64,000 nucleotides of DNA, from contig JAMPFJ010000009.1 of the NCBI GenBank assembly GCA_023664535.1, positions 1 to 64,000 on the forward strand, written 5' to 3'. The notes beneath the pieces were generated by a model. It saw nothing but the letters and a program-made list of their open reading frames with translations. It did not search any database and was not told where the DNA came from. Position numbers and translations under genes: made by a program. This document shows positions 1 through 9,082 of the stretch, piece by piece. The number at the start of each line of letters is the position of its first letter. The first letter of the stretch is position 1. This DNA comes from Bacteroidales bacterium. GTDB taxonomy: Bacteria > Bacillota > Clostridia > Lachnospirales > Lachnospiraceae.

Positions 1-59
1 TCAAGACCTTGGAGAGGGTCTATAAACACTACTACTATATAATACGAGTAGGTGAGAAA

Positions 60-227
60 ATGAGTCCACGGACAGGTAGACCTAAGGTAGATGCGCCAAA
101 AGCTATAGAGGCAAAAGCGAGGTTGACTGAAGATGAAAATCAGAAATTACTTGCTTATTGCAAGCAAAACGGCATGACAAGAAGTGACGCTATTAGAAAA
201 GCATTATATTTACTTTGGGACAAATAA
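60..227 (+). CDS. Small ribbon-helix-helix (CopG/Arc-like) protein
   Basis: The product is a 55-residue basic protein starting with MSPRTGRP. Its second half (about residues 25-53) reads as a ribbon-helix-helix fold: a strand ending in KARLTEDENQ, then two short helices with the typical MTRSDAIRKAL segment. Such proteins bind DNA as dimers and are common small regulators in conjugative elements. I chose the ATG at 60 rather than the upstream in-frame ATG at 9 because a GGTGAG ribosome site sits at 51-56. A hairpin terminator overlaps its stop codon. Its target is unknown. Confidence 0.6.
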   Translation: MSPRTGRPKVDAPKAIEAKARLTEDENQKLLAYCKQNGMTRSDAIRKALYLLWDK

Positions 228-263
228 AAATGGCTGCCACCGACGAAAGTAAACAGCCATTTT
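227..263 (+). terminator. Intrinsic terminator after the RHH gene
   Basis: A perfect 10-bp inverted repeat (AAAATGGCTG at 227-236, CAGCCATTTT at 254-263) follows the stop codon directly and ends in a short T run. Confidence 0.7.
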
Positions 264-354
264 ACATAACCAGAGGTTACCCTACTGATAAATCTATCAT
301 ATCATTCAGGGCAGCTTCTTTCAAGAAAAATTTTATAAATTGGAGGAAATGCAT

Positions 355-669
355 ATGCTGGATATAATGAATCTGGATATCGAAAAACTGTTGATGCAGA
401 CGGACATGATTGCTTTTTTAGAGGATGCCACCTGCAGGAAATCTTCTTCTATCTTCGGCACAGGTGAATCGCCGGAAGAGAAAAAGGTATTTGAGGAAAT
501 TGAAGAGGTACTTTTTAACGTGCGGGGTGGAGAGACGGAAGCTTATCTGGAACTGGGGGAGGTACTGGATGAATTATCCCAAATCAGTGAAACAGAGGGA
601 TTCCGCAGAGGGTTCTGCGTTGCGCTTAGGATGATGATAAGCGGCTTAAATACAGGAAACAGCAATTAA
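355..669 (+). CDS. DUF6809-like small ICE protein (copy 1)
   Basis: This is a 104-residue acidic protein of unknown function. Its C-terminal third carries the block ETEGFRRGFCVALRMMI, shared almost exactly with the next gene (ETTGFKKGFCIALRIIV) and resembling the DUF6809 family of Lachnospiraceae mobile elements. I chose ATG 355 because GGAGG at 342-346 is well spaced for it; the TTG at 340 and ATG at 349 overlap or crowd that site. The two paralogues probably share a transcript, being 26 bp apart. No enzymatic motif is visible. Confidence 0.55.
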   Translation: MLDIMNLDIEKLLMQTDMIAFLEDATCRKSSSIFGTGESPEEKKVFEEIEEVLFNVRGGETEAYLELGEVLDELSQISETEGFRRGFCVALRMMISGLNTGNSN

Positions 670-695
670 CTGCATGCAGATATGGAGGCGATGAT

Positions 696-989
696 ATGAT
701 GAATAGAGAAAGAATAATGGCAGAAACGGATATACTCCGGTACATGGATAATGTGTTCTGTATGGCGGGGGCGTTTGGTTTCGGAACTAAGGAGAGCCAC
801 GGACAACGGACAGCGAGAGCAGATGTAGATAAATGTCTGGGGATAATGAAATTGAATGACAGGCAGCAGGCAGACATGGAGACGCTGGTGAATAAACTGA
901 TGGCGGAGAGCGAAACAACCGGATTTAAAAAAGGTTTCTGCATTGCACTCCGGATTATAGTGGAGGGGCTGCAAAAACCTGCTGAATAA
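696..989 (+). CDS. DUF6809-like small ICE protein (copy 2)
   Basis: The 97-residue product is a paralogue of the preceding gene. The similarity is strongest at the C-terminal segment around residues 70-90 (GFKKGFCIALRIIVEGL); the N-terminal half has diverged and contains a glycine-rich FGFGTKE stretch in place of FGTGESPEE. GGAGG at 684-688 supports ATG 696 (ATG 699 is also possible). The function is unknown. The tandem duplication is common for this family in Clostridia conjugative elements. Confidence 0.55.
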   Translation: MMNRERIMAETDILRYMDNVFCMAGAFGFGTKESHGQRTARADVDKCLGIMKLNDRQQADMETLVNKLMAESETTGFKKGFCIALRIIVEGLQKPAE

Positions 990-1001
990 TCATTAAATTA
1001 G

Positions 1002-1030
1002 TTGATAAATACAGGCGGGTGTGGTATAAT
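1002..1030 (+). promoter_or_regulatory. Sigma-A promoter for the 1136 gene
   Basis: TTGATA (1002-1007), a 17-bp spacer and a consensus TATAAT (1025-1030) lie about 105 bp upstream of the secreted Ig/transglutaminase-like gene, leaving a leader with no long ORF. Confidence 0.7.
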
Positions 1031-1135
1031 AAAAGTAAGAAATTCTTATGAAAATCAAGGGTTTACAGGAAGTTTGATATGGATTTTTAACTGAAAACTG
1101 TTAGAAATAATCATTGGTAAAAGGAGGAAGCTGCG

Positions 1136-2659
1136 ATGAAGAAAAAGAGTTTGTATATTTTGTTTTTTATCTTACTGGCAGGAATGCTGCTGCCATCCGG
1201 AACAGTGGAAGCTGCCGGGAAAGTAAAGCTGAATAAAACATCCGTTACGCTGGTTAAGGAGAAAACGGCAACCATTAAGCTTGTCAATGCACCGAAGCTG
1301 GCTAAGATGAGCAAAAAGGATAAGAAAAACCTTAAGTGGACGACCTCCAATGCCAGGGTGGTAAAGATTACGACCGGCAGCAAATCGGTTAAACAGGTAA
1401 AAGTAAAGGCGTTAAAAGCCGGAAAAGCCACCATTAAGGCAAAATATAAGGGAAAGACATATAAATGTAAGGTGACGGTGAAAAAAGCGGATAATGGGGC
1501 GTCTAAGAAGCCGGAAAGCACGACAGAAGATACTTCCGGGAACGATGAGACGACAGAGGCATCCAATAAGGCAGTTCCGGTACCAGACCAGCCGACGGAT
1601 AAGGTTTTGACTGTATATGCAGGCGAGAAAGCAAAGTTAAGCTTTCATCTTTCTGATGGTGATAAGTCAGCCTATATGAAATCAAATGGTTCAGTATTAT
1701 TAAGTTTTGGATGGTGTACAGTTGCAGATGAAACCGTTGTAACATCTGTATATATTAGTGGCTATGAAGATGACTGTAAAGGCTATTTTGAAGCATTAAA
1801 GCCGGGAACAACCACAATAACGGCGAAAGATAAAGTTAGCGGACTTACTTTCACCTGGACAGTAAAAGTAGTGGAAAGCCCGTATAAACAGAAGTATACC
1901 TACAGTTCTTATGTGCTGGGACCATTATATAGAGTCCAGATGCATTCTGGTCAAGTAATAACGAGCCGTGCGAGGGTATACATTCGCACCGATAATCCGG
2001 GAGACGGGGAAAGAAAAATGGTATTAGTCTTTATGAATGGCGGAGGTAAGGTTGAGTATACATGGACAGAGATTACACAGGAAAACGCAGCTTCAAGGCG
2101 GTACTTTTCCAAAGGAGTTACGGGAGGGTATCTGATTGAAGTGAATGATACTCACCAGTATGGAGACTGGTATATCCGGGAGTATGATGTGGACGGCAAG
2201 CATTATTATGACACGCCGCTTTGTGCGGTACAGTGGGAGAACTGCAATGAGCAGTATGACCAATGGCTGGAGGATACCATTGCCCGGGCAGGCATAAAGG
2301 ATTCCATGACGGTTCCGGAAAAAGTGGAGATGCTGGCTAGGTATGTTAATGACAACTTCTACTATGGCTTTATCGGGAAAACCTATGAGGAAAATCAGAA
2401 AATGGGATTCATGATGAACCAGGCAGATTCTTTTGACGGTCCGTTGATTGTAAAAGATATGGCGCAGAAGCTTGGGATTACGGTAAGGAGCATGTACGGA
2501 GATTTTCTTGCCGGTACAGATGAATGGAAGGAATGGCATTATAAAGTAGAGCTGGATTACAATGGAACAAAGTATTATTATGACTGCTGCCCGCCGGCAG
2601 CCAGAGTTTATAACAAAGAAGCCATATGCGAAGATGTAGATTTGAGTAAGTACAAATAA
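1136..2659 (+). CDS. Secreted Ig-like / transglutaminase-like protein
   Basis: This 507-residue protein has a clear signal peptide (MKKKSLYILFFILLAGMLL...VEAA). A lysine-rich bacterial Ig-like (Big_2) region spans about residues 28-118, followed by an acidic Thr/Glu linker (120-150). A second Ig-like region covers about 155-250 (ALKPGTTTITAKD). The C-terminal part resembles a transglutaminase-like fold: EKVEMLARYVNDNFYY, then DGPLIVKDMAQKLGITVRS, WHYKVEL with the expected His, and YYYDCCP with the expected Asp. At the usual catalytic Cys position, before the helix that ends in KLGI, there is no Cys, so it may be a binding domain rather than an enzyme. It lies in the ICE upstream of the large adhesin and has a strong RBS (AAAGGAGGA). 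Confidence 0.7.
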   Translation: MKKKSLYILFFILLAGMLLPSGTVEAAGKVKLNKTSVTLVKEKTATIKLVNAPKLAKMSKKDKKNLKWTTSNARVVKITTGSKSVKQVKVKALKAGKATIKAKYKGKTYKCKVTVKKADNGASKKPESTTEDTSGNDETTEASNKAVPVPDQPTDKVLTVYAGEKAKLSFHLSDGDKSAYMKSNGSVLLSFGWCTVADETVVTSVYISGYEDDCKGYFEALKPGTTTITAKDKVSGLTFTWTVKVVESPYKQKYTYSSYVLGPLYRVQMHSGQVITSRARVYIRTDNPGDGERKMVLVFMNGGGKVEYTWTEITQENAASRRYFSKGVTGGYLIEVNDTHQYGDWYIREYDVDGKHYYDTPLCAVQWENCNEQYDQWLEDTIARAGIKDSMTVPEKVEMLARYVNDNFYYGFIGKTYEENQKMGFMMNQADSFDGPLIVKDMAQKLGITVRSMYGDFLAGTDEWKEWHYKVELDYNGTKYYYDCCPPAARVYNKEAICEDVDLSKYK

Positions 2660-2668
2660 AACAAAAAT

Positions 2669-2705
2669 AAACCTGCCCGTAACTTTGGAGAGGTTCGGCA
2701 GGTTT
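2669..2705 (+). terminator. Intrinsic terminator
   Basis: The perfect inverted repeat AAACCTGCC (2669-2677) / GGCAGGTTT (2697-2705) lies 10 bp after the stop of the secreted protein gene. Confidence 0.75.
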
Positions 2706-2794
2706 ATCATAAAACAACGGCTTACCACTGATAAAGTGGCTGCGTTCTCGTTTCCAACAATAACACAGGAAACCGCATAAGTCAATGTGAAAAA

Positions 2795-2827
2795 AACATC
2801 AGTTTTAAAAACTGGTGTTTTTTTTGT
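2795..2827 (+). terminator. Second intrinsic terminator upstream of the adhesin gene
   Basis: A 12-bp stem (AACATCAGTTTT / AAAACTGGTGTT) is followed by a run of T. It is the second terminator in the 293-bp gap before the adhesin gene, so transcription of that gene is well insulated. Between the two terminators (2706-2794) nothing else is recognisable. Confidence 0.75.
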
Positions 2828-2952
2828 AGACAAATATGTGCGGGAAAGGAGCGCAGTAAAGTGAAAATAATATTTGGACAAAGGGAAAGACCACCTAATG
2901 CAGGCAAAAAAATAAGAATAAGCAAAAATATGATTGATAGGAGGACATAAAA

Positions 2953-5900
2953 GTGAAGAATAAGAGACAACGATGGACAGCACTATTGCTTGCAGTGGTT
3001 CTGGCGTTCAATTTATTTTCCCATACTGCGGTAACGGTATCCGCAGCAGAGATAGAGAACACGGAAGAGATAAGTACAGAAGTATATACCGAGAATACGG
3101 AAGAGATGAATAACGAGGCAGCAACCGAAGCCTTAACGGCAGAGAGTACAGAGGAACAACCGGAAGAGGCGGGTACAGAGACGGTGGCGGAAGAGCTGGA
3201 AGAAGAACCGGCGGAAGAGTCAGCGTCAGAAGAAGCAGTGACTGAAGCTTCCACGGAAACCGTAATCACAGAGGAAGAACCGGCAGAAAAACCGGGGCTG
3301 ATAATAAACGAACTGGAAGCAGATGACCGGAAGGATAAAAAAGAGGAGATGGAGGCGCTGGTGGATGAATCCCTGCTTTCCCCGATGTTATCCGGAGGAA
3401 AGCCAATCTATTCCAGCGGTCAGTGGTCGTATGGCGGGCAGTCCGGGAATATCTGGTATACCTATGATGACTACGGAAACACCGTTGCCATCTTCTGTTT
3501 AAACCACGGGGCATCCATGAGCAATGGGGTGACCGGGGAACTGGTTGCCTCTGCCGGAGGGAATTTCAGCGCCTATGCGGTATCGGCGGCAATGAATTAC
3601 TATTCCTCCCACCGGGGGAATGCCAGTGCCTATGCCGTGGCACAGCTTCTCATCTGGAACATGTGGAACGTGTCGGAGGAAACAAGAAGCCTGTATAATG
3701 AGATAACCTATGGCTGGTCACTGGTGGAAGCAAACGGGGGGAGAGCCCCGGGCGGGAACTCCTATTCCTCCAGGCTGACGGCAGTTTCTTCCGGTGAAAT
3801 CCGGAATAAGAAGGCAGCGTTTGCCGGTGCCGTTAAGAATAATGCAAAAGTGACGAAACTGCCCGGGGCGGATGCCGGGAAATATGAGTATTCGTCAAAC
3901 TATAACTTTACCGGAACGGCATGGCGGTATTTTGCCCAAGCCGGGTATATCTCGGCAGAGCCGGCATTGTATACACTGGATGGGGAAAAATACGGGAAAA
4001 GCAGTGTGGTCAGGCAGAACAACGGAAGCTTTACCATCAGCACCGACATAACGGCAGGCGAGGCAGGAAGCAGTGAGGATAACCCCCTGTTTGCTGTCTT
4101 TCATTTAACCTATGGGGCGCTGGGCTCATATAACTACGGATACCTGGCGACCAGCGGGAACAAACAGAACATGACCTACAGCGCCGGGACACCTTCCACC
4201 GGATACTGGATTATGCCGGTATACCATGAAGAGACGCCGGCGCCGGACGGTTCGCCGGTATATGTCATCAAACGGGATGAGTTCGGTAAGGTGCTGGAAG
4301 GGGTTACCCTGAAGCTGACGGGAGAGAGCGGGGAAGCCGCACAGTATAAATATGCCAATAAGCACAGCTCCGGCACCCCCAGGCAGGATGCCCTGTGGAT
4401 GATAAAGCGTGAGGGGACGTTCAGGCTGGAGGAGGTCAGACCGAACAGCAGCCAGTTCTCCACCATAGCTGAATCAGATAAGAAATGGATAAGGTTCAGG
4501 GTAACCAAAGACAATGACGGCAAATACCATATCAATGTAACACAGAAGAACGGCATGACGGTATCCGTAACCCAGGTGGAATCCGGTGACAATAAAGGAT
4601 GCGACAAGCTGGTATGGGAAGTGGAAAATACTGCCGCAGAGGGCGGCGTGGCTATCCATAAGGTCGGGAAGGTGCTGTCCGGATATAACCGCAGTACCGG
4701 CGAATTTACTTATACCACTGCGGAGATGAATGTCAATCTGGAAGGGGTTACTTTCCAGTTTTATGCGGCGGAGGATATCAACATCAACGGAACGGCAGTA
4801 TTTAAGAAAGATGAGAATATACCAATAGGGGCATCATGGGGAAAAGGACATGAGGTTGAAAGAATTAAAGGTGATTTGCTCAAAGATGATAAAACAGGTA
4901 TTGTAACTGGAACTGATGGAGTAGTTGAAGTCTGGGGGCTTCCGGTCGGCAACTATTATGTAAAAGAAATCCGGAAGAATGTCGAAGGGTTTACCGATAC
5001 TACGGCTTCAGATACGATAACCGTACCGTTCACGGTGACCAGGGATGCCACAGCGGCGGTTTCCTTTAATGATACCACGGGAACATATTTTGCAAACCAG
5101 CAGAAAAATATCAATGTTTATGTGGAGAAAGTTGACCTTTATACAGGTAAAATAAAAAAGCTGCCAGGAGCAGAGTTTACGCTGTATGCTGACGTCAATA
5201 ATGTCAACTACTTTAAGCAGCCTATTTTTACCAGGGAACAGACTGTTCCCGCAGTAGTGGGAAGGGATTTGGATAAAAAGACAGAGAAGACAGAATCCGG
5301 TACATGGGTGCCCATCCGGAAAGTCATAACATCTGATGATGGAAACGGTCTGTTTGACAACCTGCCGTATGGCACTTATCTTCTGGTGGAAACCAGGGCG
5401 CCGCTTAAGGATGACGGGACACGCTATGAACTGGCGGAAAGTTCGGTCAAATTTACGTTTTCCCTTGACGGCGGTGCAGCGGATGTGGTCAAGCAGTATA
5501 CGAACAAAGAAGAGGAAGGAGATAAAGTAGAAGAGGGAGACACGGGCTTTGAGATAAGCTACGAGATGTGGGATATTGAGGAACACCATCCGCAAATCAG
5601 GAAGAACATCGAGACGGCAGAACCGTTAAACCCGGATGAACCCAACATGCCGTTATACCTGTATGAGGATGTACCCGGCGCCGGGGCAGTCTTTGGCATT
5701 TATGCGGCAGAGGACATCAAAAATACCAGGGATGAGGTGGTGTACCATACCGGTGATGAGATCGGGACCTGTACCACGGATGAGACGGGCACAGCCACCT
5801 ATGACGGGGTAATGTACCAGGGCAGCTATTACTTTAAGGAGCTGAAGACGCCGGATGACACGAGGTATAAGCTGGATACGGCACAATATCCTTTCACGGT

Positions 5901-8286
5901 ATCCTATAACAGCAGTGACGTCTTAAATGAAGAGCCGGTCATCAATACCCTGTATAAGGGTTCCCTTAAGGTGCTTAAGACAGACGGGGAAAGCGGACGT
6001 CCCCTGCCCGGCGTAGAGTTTGTGCTGCTGGATGAAAAAGCAGAGGTACTGGGAAGCTTTGTGACGGACGATAAAGGGGAAATCCGGATAGAGAACCTTC
6101 CGGTGGGAACCTATTACCTGAGGGAAACCAAAACATTGGAAGATTACCTGCTGGACAGCACGGAAAGAAAGATAGAACTGACCGCAGAGGATTTAGACCA
6201 GGTAGAAGAGGTTAAGAATTATCGGCTGAAAACCGTGGCACTGGCGAAGGATACCGGGGAGCACATCACCATGGCGGGAGAGCATGTGGAGATTACGGAT
6301 ACGGTAACCTATAACGGTCTGCCCATGGGGAAGCTTAAGTTTGTTACTTCCCTTAAGACAAAGGATGCCGGCGGCAGTGTGACAGGGGTAACCGGGAAAG
6401 ACGGCAAGCCGGTCATGACAGAAAACATTGTGGAGATAACCCGGAAAGCGGGGGAAATTACCGTGGACCTGCCGGCATTTGATGCCAGACCGTATGCGGG
6501 AAAAACAGTAACGGTGTACCAGGATATTTATACCATGGCAGGGGAACGCATCGGCGGGCACACGGATATAGACAGTGAAGAACAGTCAATCCATTTTCCG
6601 AGAATCAGCACCACCGCAGCGGATAAAGACGGCGGAAAAACAGTCAGGGCAGGCGGTGAAGTTACGCTGGTGGACAAGATACGCTACGAAAATCTCCTGC
6701 CGGGACGGAAGTATACGGTATCCGGCGTGGTAATGGATAAAACAACCGGTTCCCCGCTTCTGGTCAATGGAAAGAAAGTAACGGCTTCGGCAGAATTTAC
6801 GCCCTCCAAAGGGGACGGGGAAACGGAAGCCAGCTTTACCTTTTCCACAAAGGGGCTGGGAAACCGGGAGCTGGTGGTATTTGAGACGTTAAAGCTTTAC
6901 GGAGCGGTGGTCGCCGTGCATCAGGATATGGAAGATGAGGGGCAGACGGTAAAGGTGCTTGGCGGCACCAGCATTTCCATCCGGACAAATTCCAGGATAA
7001 CCGGGCATGGCGGGGTAAAGACCGGGGACGGGTTCATCCTGATGCTAACCCTGCTGTTTATGCTGGCGGCAGCCGTGCCTGCCATGATGCACTGCATAGA
7101 ATGCTGGCAGAAGCTGAAGCCTGCCGGACATGCCGGCAGAAGAAAGCCGAAGGGAGGAAAGAAGAAAAAGAAAGGAAGCAGCCGCCGGGCAGGGTATATC
7201 CTGCTGCTGGGCTTAGCCGTGGTTCTCGGCGCAGCAGGCATAACCGGCTATGCAGCAGGAAAAATAAAAGATTTACCGGAAAAGGAGCTTCAGGATACGG
7301 AATATAAGGGAAAGGTTTATACCTATGCCCTGCAGAAAAAGTATGAGACGGATAATCCGGAGGAAGAGATAACCTTTGAGGAGAAAAAGGGAATGAAGCT
7401 TCAGGAGGTGGATTACCAGGTAATAAAGACGGTTCCGCAGACAAAGGAGGTGGAAGAGACAAGGGATTACCGGAAGCTGAAAGCAAAGGATGAATCAAAG
7501 ATAAAAGATGCCATTACCATAGACGGGCAGGCTTATCAGCTAAAGGAGGTCAAATGGGAAGAAATACCAAACAGGGAAACCGTATCCTATACGCTGGATT
7601 TAGGGTATGCCGGTTCGGCACCGGATTATCCGGAAACCTATGAATACACGTATACCTCGCCGGCAACCAGAAAGGAAACAACGGTGCAGCTGCCCTTTAA
7701 GCGGCTGGAGACCGGAGCCTGCCGCTGGGTGGATGGATTTTCCGCCACAGCGACGTTCCATAACCTGGAGGGGGAGGTATTCTGCCTGGGAAACCATGCG
7801 TTTTCCTATAATGCTGATTCCCTTTCCCTGACCGGGGAAGACTATGCCGAGCTTGTCCGGATGTTAGGCTACGACACGGCAAAGTACCGTCTGGACAGTG
7901 CGGCATGGAGCGGTGAACCGTACCAGACGGAAACCGGGGAATGGTGCAGGAATGCGGTGGTCAGCGGACAGCAGTATGCGGCATCTTATCAGGCGGTTTA
8001 TGAAGATGAAGTGGAAAACGGGAAGCTTTATACTGCCCATGCAGTGTATTCCACAGAAGTGGAGCTGCCACCGGAGGAAGCGCCTCCGGTTTATGTGATG
8101 CAGGCGACCGGGTATTACAAAGAGACCGGAGTATGGACCAATATAATCACTTTTGTAACGCAGCATAAGGCAGCATCAGTAGGGATAGCCATTTCTTTGG
8201 TGGCTGTTTTAGCGGTGGCAGTCATGGTTATTATGGTTTTAAGGCGCAGGAAGGCAATTAAAGGGGGTGATGAGGAAAGTAATTAA
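2953..8286 (+). CDS. Giant thioester/SpaA/VaFE surface adhesin with C-terminal membrane module
   Basis: The product has 1,777 residues and starts at GTG 2953 (GGAGG at 2940-2944). It has a signal peptide (1-32) and a Glu/Thr-rich stalk (33-120). A thioester domain with the Cys (FCLNHG, C182) and Gln (AVAQLLIW, Q231) pattern of TQXA/TED adhesins follows. Several SpaA/Cna-B-like repeats lie at about 560-1075 (PGAEFTLYA, LPVGTYYLRET), then two VaFE-like repeats (about 1080-1340). A membrane segment lies near 1360-1380, then a Lys-rich stretch, a second membrane segment (about 1415-1437), a 300-residue extracellular part and a third membrane segment (about 1742-1763). No LPXTG motif was found. 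In the ICE it probably mediates contact between mating cells or with host ligands. The part after the first membrane segment looks like a second protein fused in frame. Confidence 0.85.
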   Translation: MKNKRQRWTALLLAVVLAFNLFSHTAVTVSAAEIENTEEISTEVYTENTEEMNNEAATEALTAESTEEQPEEAGTETVAEELEEEPAEESASEEAVTEASTETVITEEEPAEKPGLIINELEADDRKDKKEEMEALVDESLLSPMLSGGKPIYSSGQWSYGGQSGNIWYTYDDYGNTVAIFCLNHGASMSNGVTGELVASAGGNFSAYAVSAAMNYYSSHRGNASAYAVAQLLIWNMWNVSEETRSLYNEITYGWSLVEANGGRAPGGNSYSSRLTAVSSGEIRNKKAAFAGAVKNNAKVTKLPGADAGKYEYSSNYNFTGTAWRYFAQAGYISAEPALYTLDGEKYGKSSVVRQNNGSFTISTDITAGEAGSSEDNPLFAVFHLTYGALGSYNYGYLATSGNKQNMTYSAGTPSTGYWIMPVYHEETPAPDGSPVYVIKRDEFGKVLEGVTLKLTGESGEAAQYKYANKHSSGTPRQDALWMIKREGTFRLEEVRPNSSQFSTIAESDKKWIRFRVTKDNDGKYHINVTQKNGMTVSVTQVESGDNKGCDKLVWEVENTAAEGGVAIHKVGKVLSGYNRSTGEFTYTTAEMNVNLEGVTFQFYAAEDININGTAVFKKDENIPIGASWGKGHEVERIKGDLLKDDKTGIVTGTDGVVEVWGLPVGNYYVKEIRKNVEGFTDTTASDTITVPFTVTRDATAAVSFNDTTGTYFANQQKNINVYVEKVDLYTGKIKKLPGAEFTLYADVNNVNYFKQPIFTREQTVPAVVGRDLDKKTEKTESGTWVPIRKVITSDDGNGLFDNLPYGTYLLVETRAPLKDDGTRYELAESSVKFTFSLDGGAADVVKQYTNKEEEGDKVEEGDTGFEISYEMWDIEEHHPQIRKNIETAEPLNPDEPNMPLYLYEDVPGAGAVFGIYAAEDIKNTRDEVVYHTGDEIGTCTTDETGTATYDGVMYQGSYYFKELKTPDDTRYKLDTAQYPFTVSYNSSDVLNEEPVINTLYKGSLKVLKTDGESGRPLPGVEFVLLDEKAEVLGSFVTDDKGEIRIENLPVGTYYLRETKTLEDYLLDSTERKIELTAEDLDQVEEVKNYRLKTVALAKDTGEHITMAGEHVEITDTVTYNGLPMGKLKFVTSLKTKDAGGSVTGVTGKDGKPVMTENIVEITRKAGEITVDLPAFDARPYAGKTVTVYQDIYTMAGERIGGHTDIDSEEQSIHFPRISTTAADKDGGKTVRAGGEVTLVDKIRYENLLPGRKYTVSGVVMDKTTGSPLLVNGKKVTASAEFTPSKGDGETEASFTFSTKGLGNRELVVFETLKLYGAVVAVHQDMEDEGQTVKVLGGTSISIRTNSRITGHGGVKTGDGFILMLTLLFMLAAAVPAMMHCIECWQKLKPAGHAGRRKPKGGKKKKKGSSRRAGYILLLGLAVVLGAAGITGYAAGKIKDLPEKELQDTEYKGKVYTYALQKKYETDNPEEEITFEEKKGMKLQEVDYQVIKTVPQTKEVEETRDYRKLKAKDESKIKDAITIDGQAYQLKEVKWEEIPNRETVSYTLDLGYAGSAPDYPETYEYTYTSPATRKETTVQLPFKRLETGACRWVDGFSATATFHNLEGEVFCLGNHAFSYNADSLSLTGEDYAELVRMLGYDTAKYRLDSAAWSGEPYQTETGEWCRNAVVSGQQYAASYQAVYEDEVENGKLYTAHAVYSTEVELPPEEAPPVYVMQATGYYKETGVWTNIITFVTQHKAASVGIAISLVAVLAVAVMVIMVLRRRKAIKGGDEESN

Positions 8287-8330
8287 GGGAAGCGGAGCAG
8301 GATGTTAAGACAGGTTAAAAGGTATAGGAA

Positions 8331-8363
8331 AAAAGGGAAGTGTAGAGACGCTTCCCTTTTTTG
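8331..8363 (+). terminator. Hairpin terminator/attenuator before 8384 gene
   Basis: AAAGGGAAG...CTTCCCTTTTTT forms a stem with a T tail that ends 6 bp before the RBS (AAGGAGGTG) of the next gene. Confidence 0.7.
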
Positions 8364-8383
8364 CGGTAAGGAGGTGAATCTGT

Positions 8384-8851
8384 ATGTTAAAACAATATCT
8401 GAGGAAAAGGAGGGCGGACAAGGAAAAAGCCAGAGAATATCAGCCAATACAAAGTGAATGGATAGGTTATGAGGCGGAAAAGCTGGTTAAAATAATCTAC
8501 AAAGCACAAAAGGATAAGCGGAAAATGTCTGAATGGAGGGAGGTGTTAGAGAAAATTTTGTTTACATTATCACCATATTATGATAGTCTGACGGATATAC
8601 AGCATAGAAGTGTGTACAAGCGAAACAAAATGCTTACGCCTATGTTGTCAATACGGCAGATGTCAACTTATTATGCTGTGATTTCTGAATTACTACATGG
8701 GAATAGTTTTGCTGCTTTGCACGAATGGATAGATTTTATTTTGGATTATGGAAAATACAAAGGAAAGGAGCTTTCAGAAATTGAGACCTATTTAATCTAT
8801 GTGTCCGGTCAGCAGATAGTGGAGTTGATTCGTTTGGAGGAGAAAGAGTAA
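8384..8851 (+). CDS. Hypothetical ICE protein
   Basis: This is a 155-residue, basic, mostly helical protein with no signal peptide or membrane segment and no motif I recognise. The RBS AAGGAGGTG is optimal for ATG 8384. Its stop overlaps the start of the following 51-codon ORF (TAATG), so the two are translationally coupled. The codon use is more AT-rich than in the adhesin and VirB4 genes around it, which suggests an insertion into the conjugation module. No function is assigned. Confidence 0.6.
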   Translation: MLKQYLRKRRADKEKAREYQPIQSEWIGYEAEKLVKIIYKAQKDKRKMSEWREVLEKILFTLSPYYDSLTDIQHRSVYKRNKMLTPMLSIRQMSTYYAVISELLHGNSFAALHEWIDFILDYGKYKGKELSEIETYLIYVSGQQIVELIRLEEKE

Positions 8852-9006
8852 TGATTTATGTATGTGCAAAACTTAGGATTCCTATGAAAATACTTCATGG
8901 GGAAAGTGATTTGGAATGTTATATCTGTAAAATAAGAAAAGGGAATGTGAAGAAAAAGATATCTTACTTATTATTAAGAGAAAAAGAGTTTTTGATGAAG
9001 CTATAA
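8851..9006 (+). CDS. Short hypothetical protein coupled to the 8384 gene
   Basis: A 51-residue ORF (MIYVCAKLRIPMKIL...REKEFLMKL) starts at the A of the preceding TAA stop and has GGAGGAGAAAG upstream within the previous gene. It is basic with three Cys residues (C5, C23 and C26, the last two forming a CYIC pair). The overlap and RBS are the only evidence for translation. A terminator hairpin follows four bases after its stop. Confidence 0.4.
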   Translation: MIYVCAKLRIPMKILHGESDLECYICKIRKGNVKKKISYLLLREKEFLMKL

Positions 9007-9009
9007 CCA

Positions 9010-9036
9010 GAGGACGTTCAGTATGGACGTCTTTTT
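9010..9036 (+). terminator. Hairpin terminator/attenuator, copy A
   Basis: GGACGT-9 nt-ACGTC followed by five T. It is nearly identical over about 29 bp to the hairpin at 9704-9731 on the other side of the next gene. Confidence 0.6.
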
Positions 9037-9082
9037 AAGTTGTGTACAAACGAAAAAAGTGGTAAAATAGGAGGTGAAAGGA

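Noticed and set aside
2093-2983. A 296-codon leftward frame across the end of the secreted protein and the intergenic gap
   Set aside because: It runs through two terminators and opposite a gene with a signal peptide and domains; the sequence is not protein-like.
7018-7100. LPXTG sortase anchor in the adhesin
   Set aside because: The sequence before the membrane segment is GHGGVKTGDG; no LPXTG-like motif was found.
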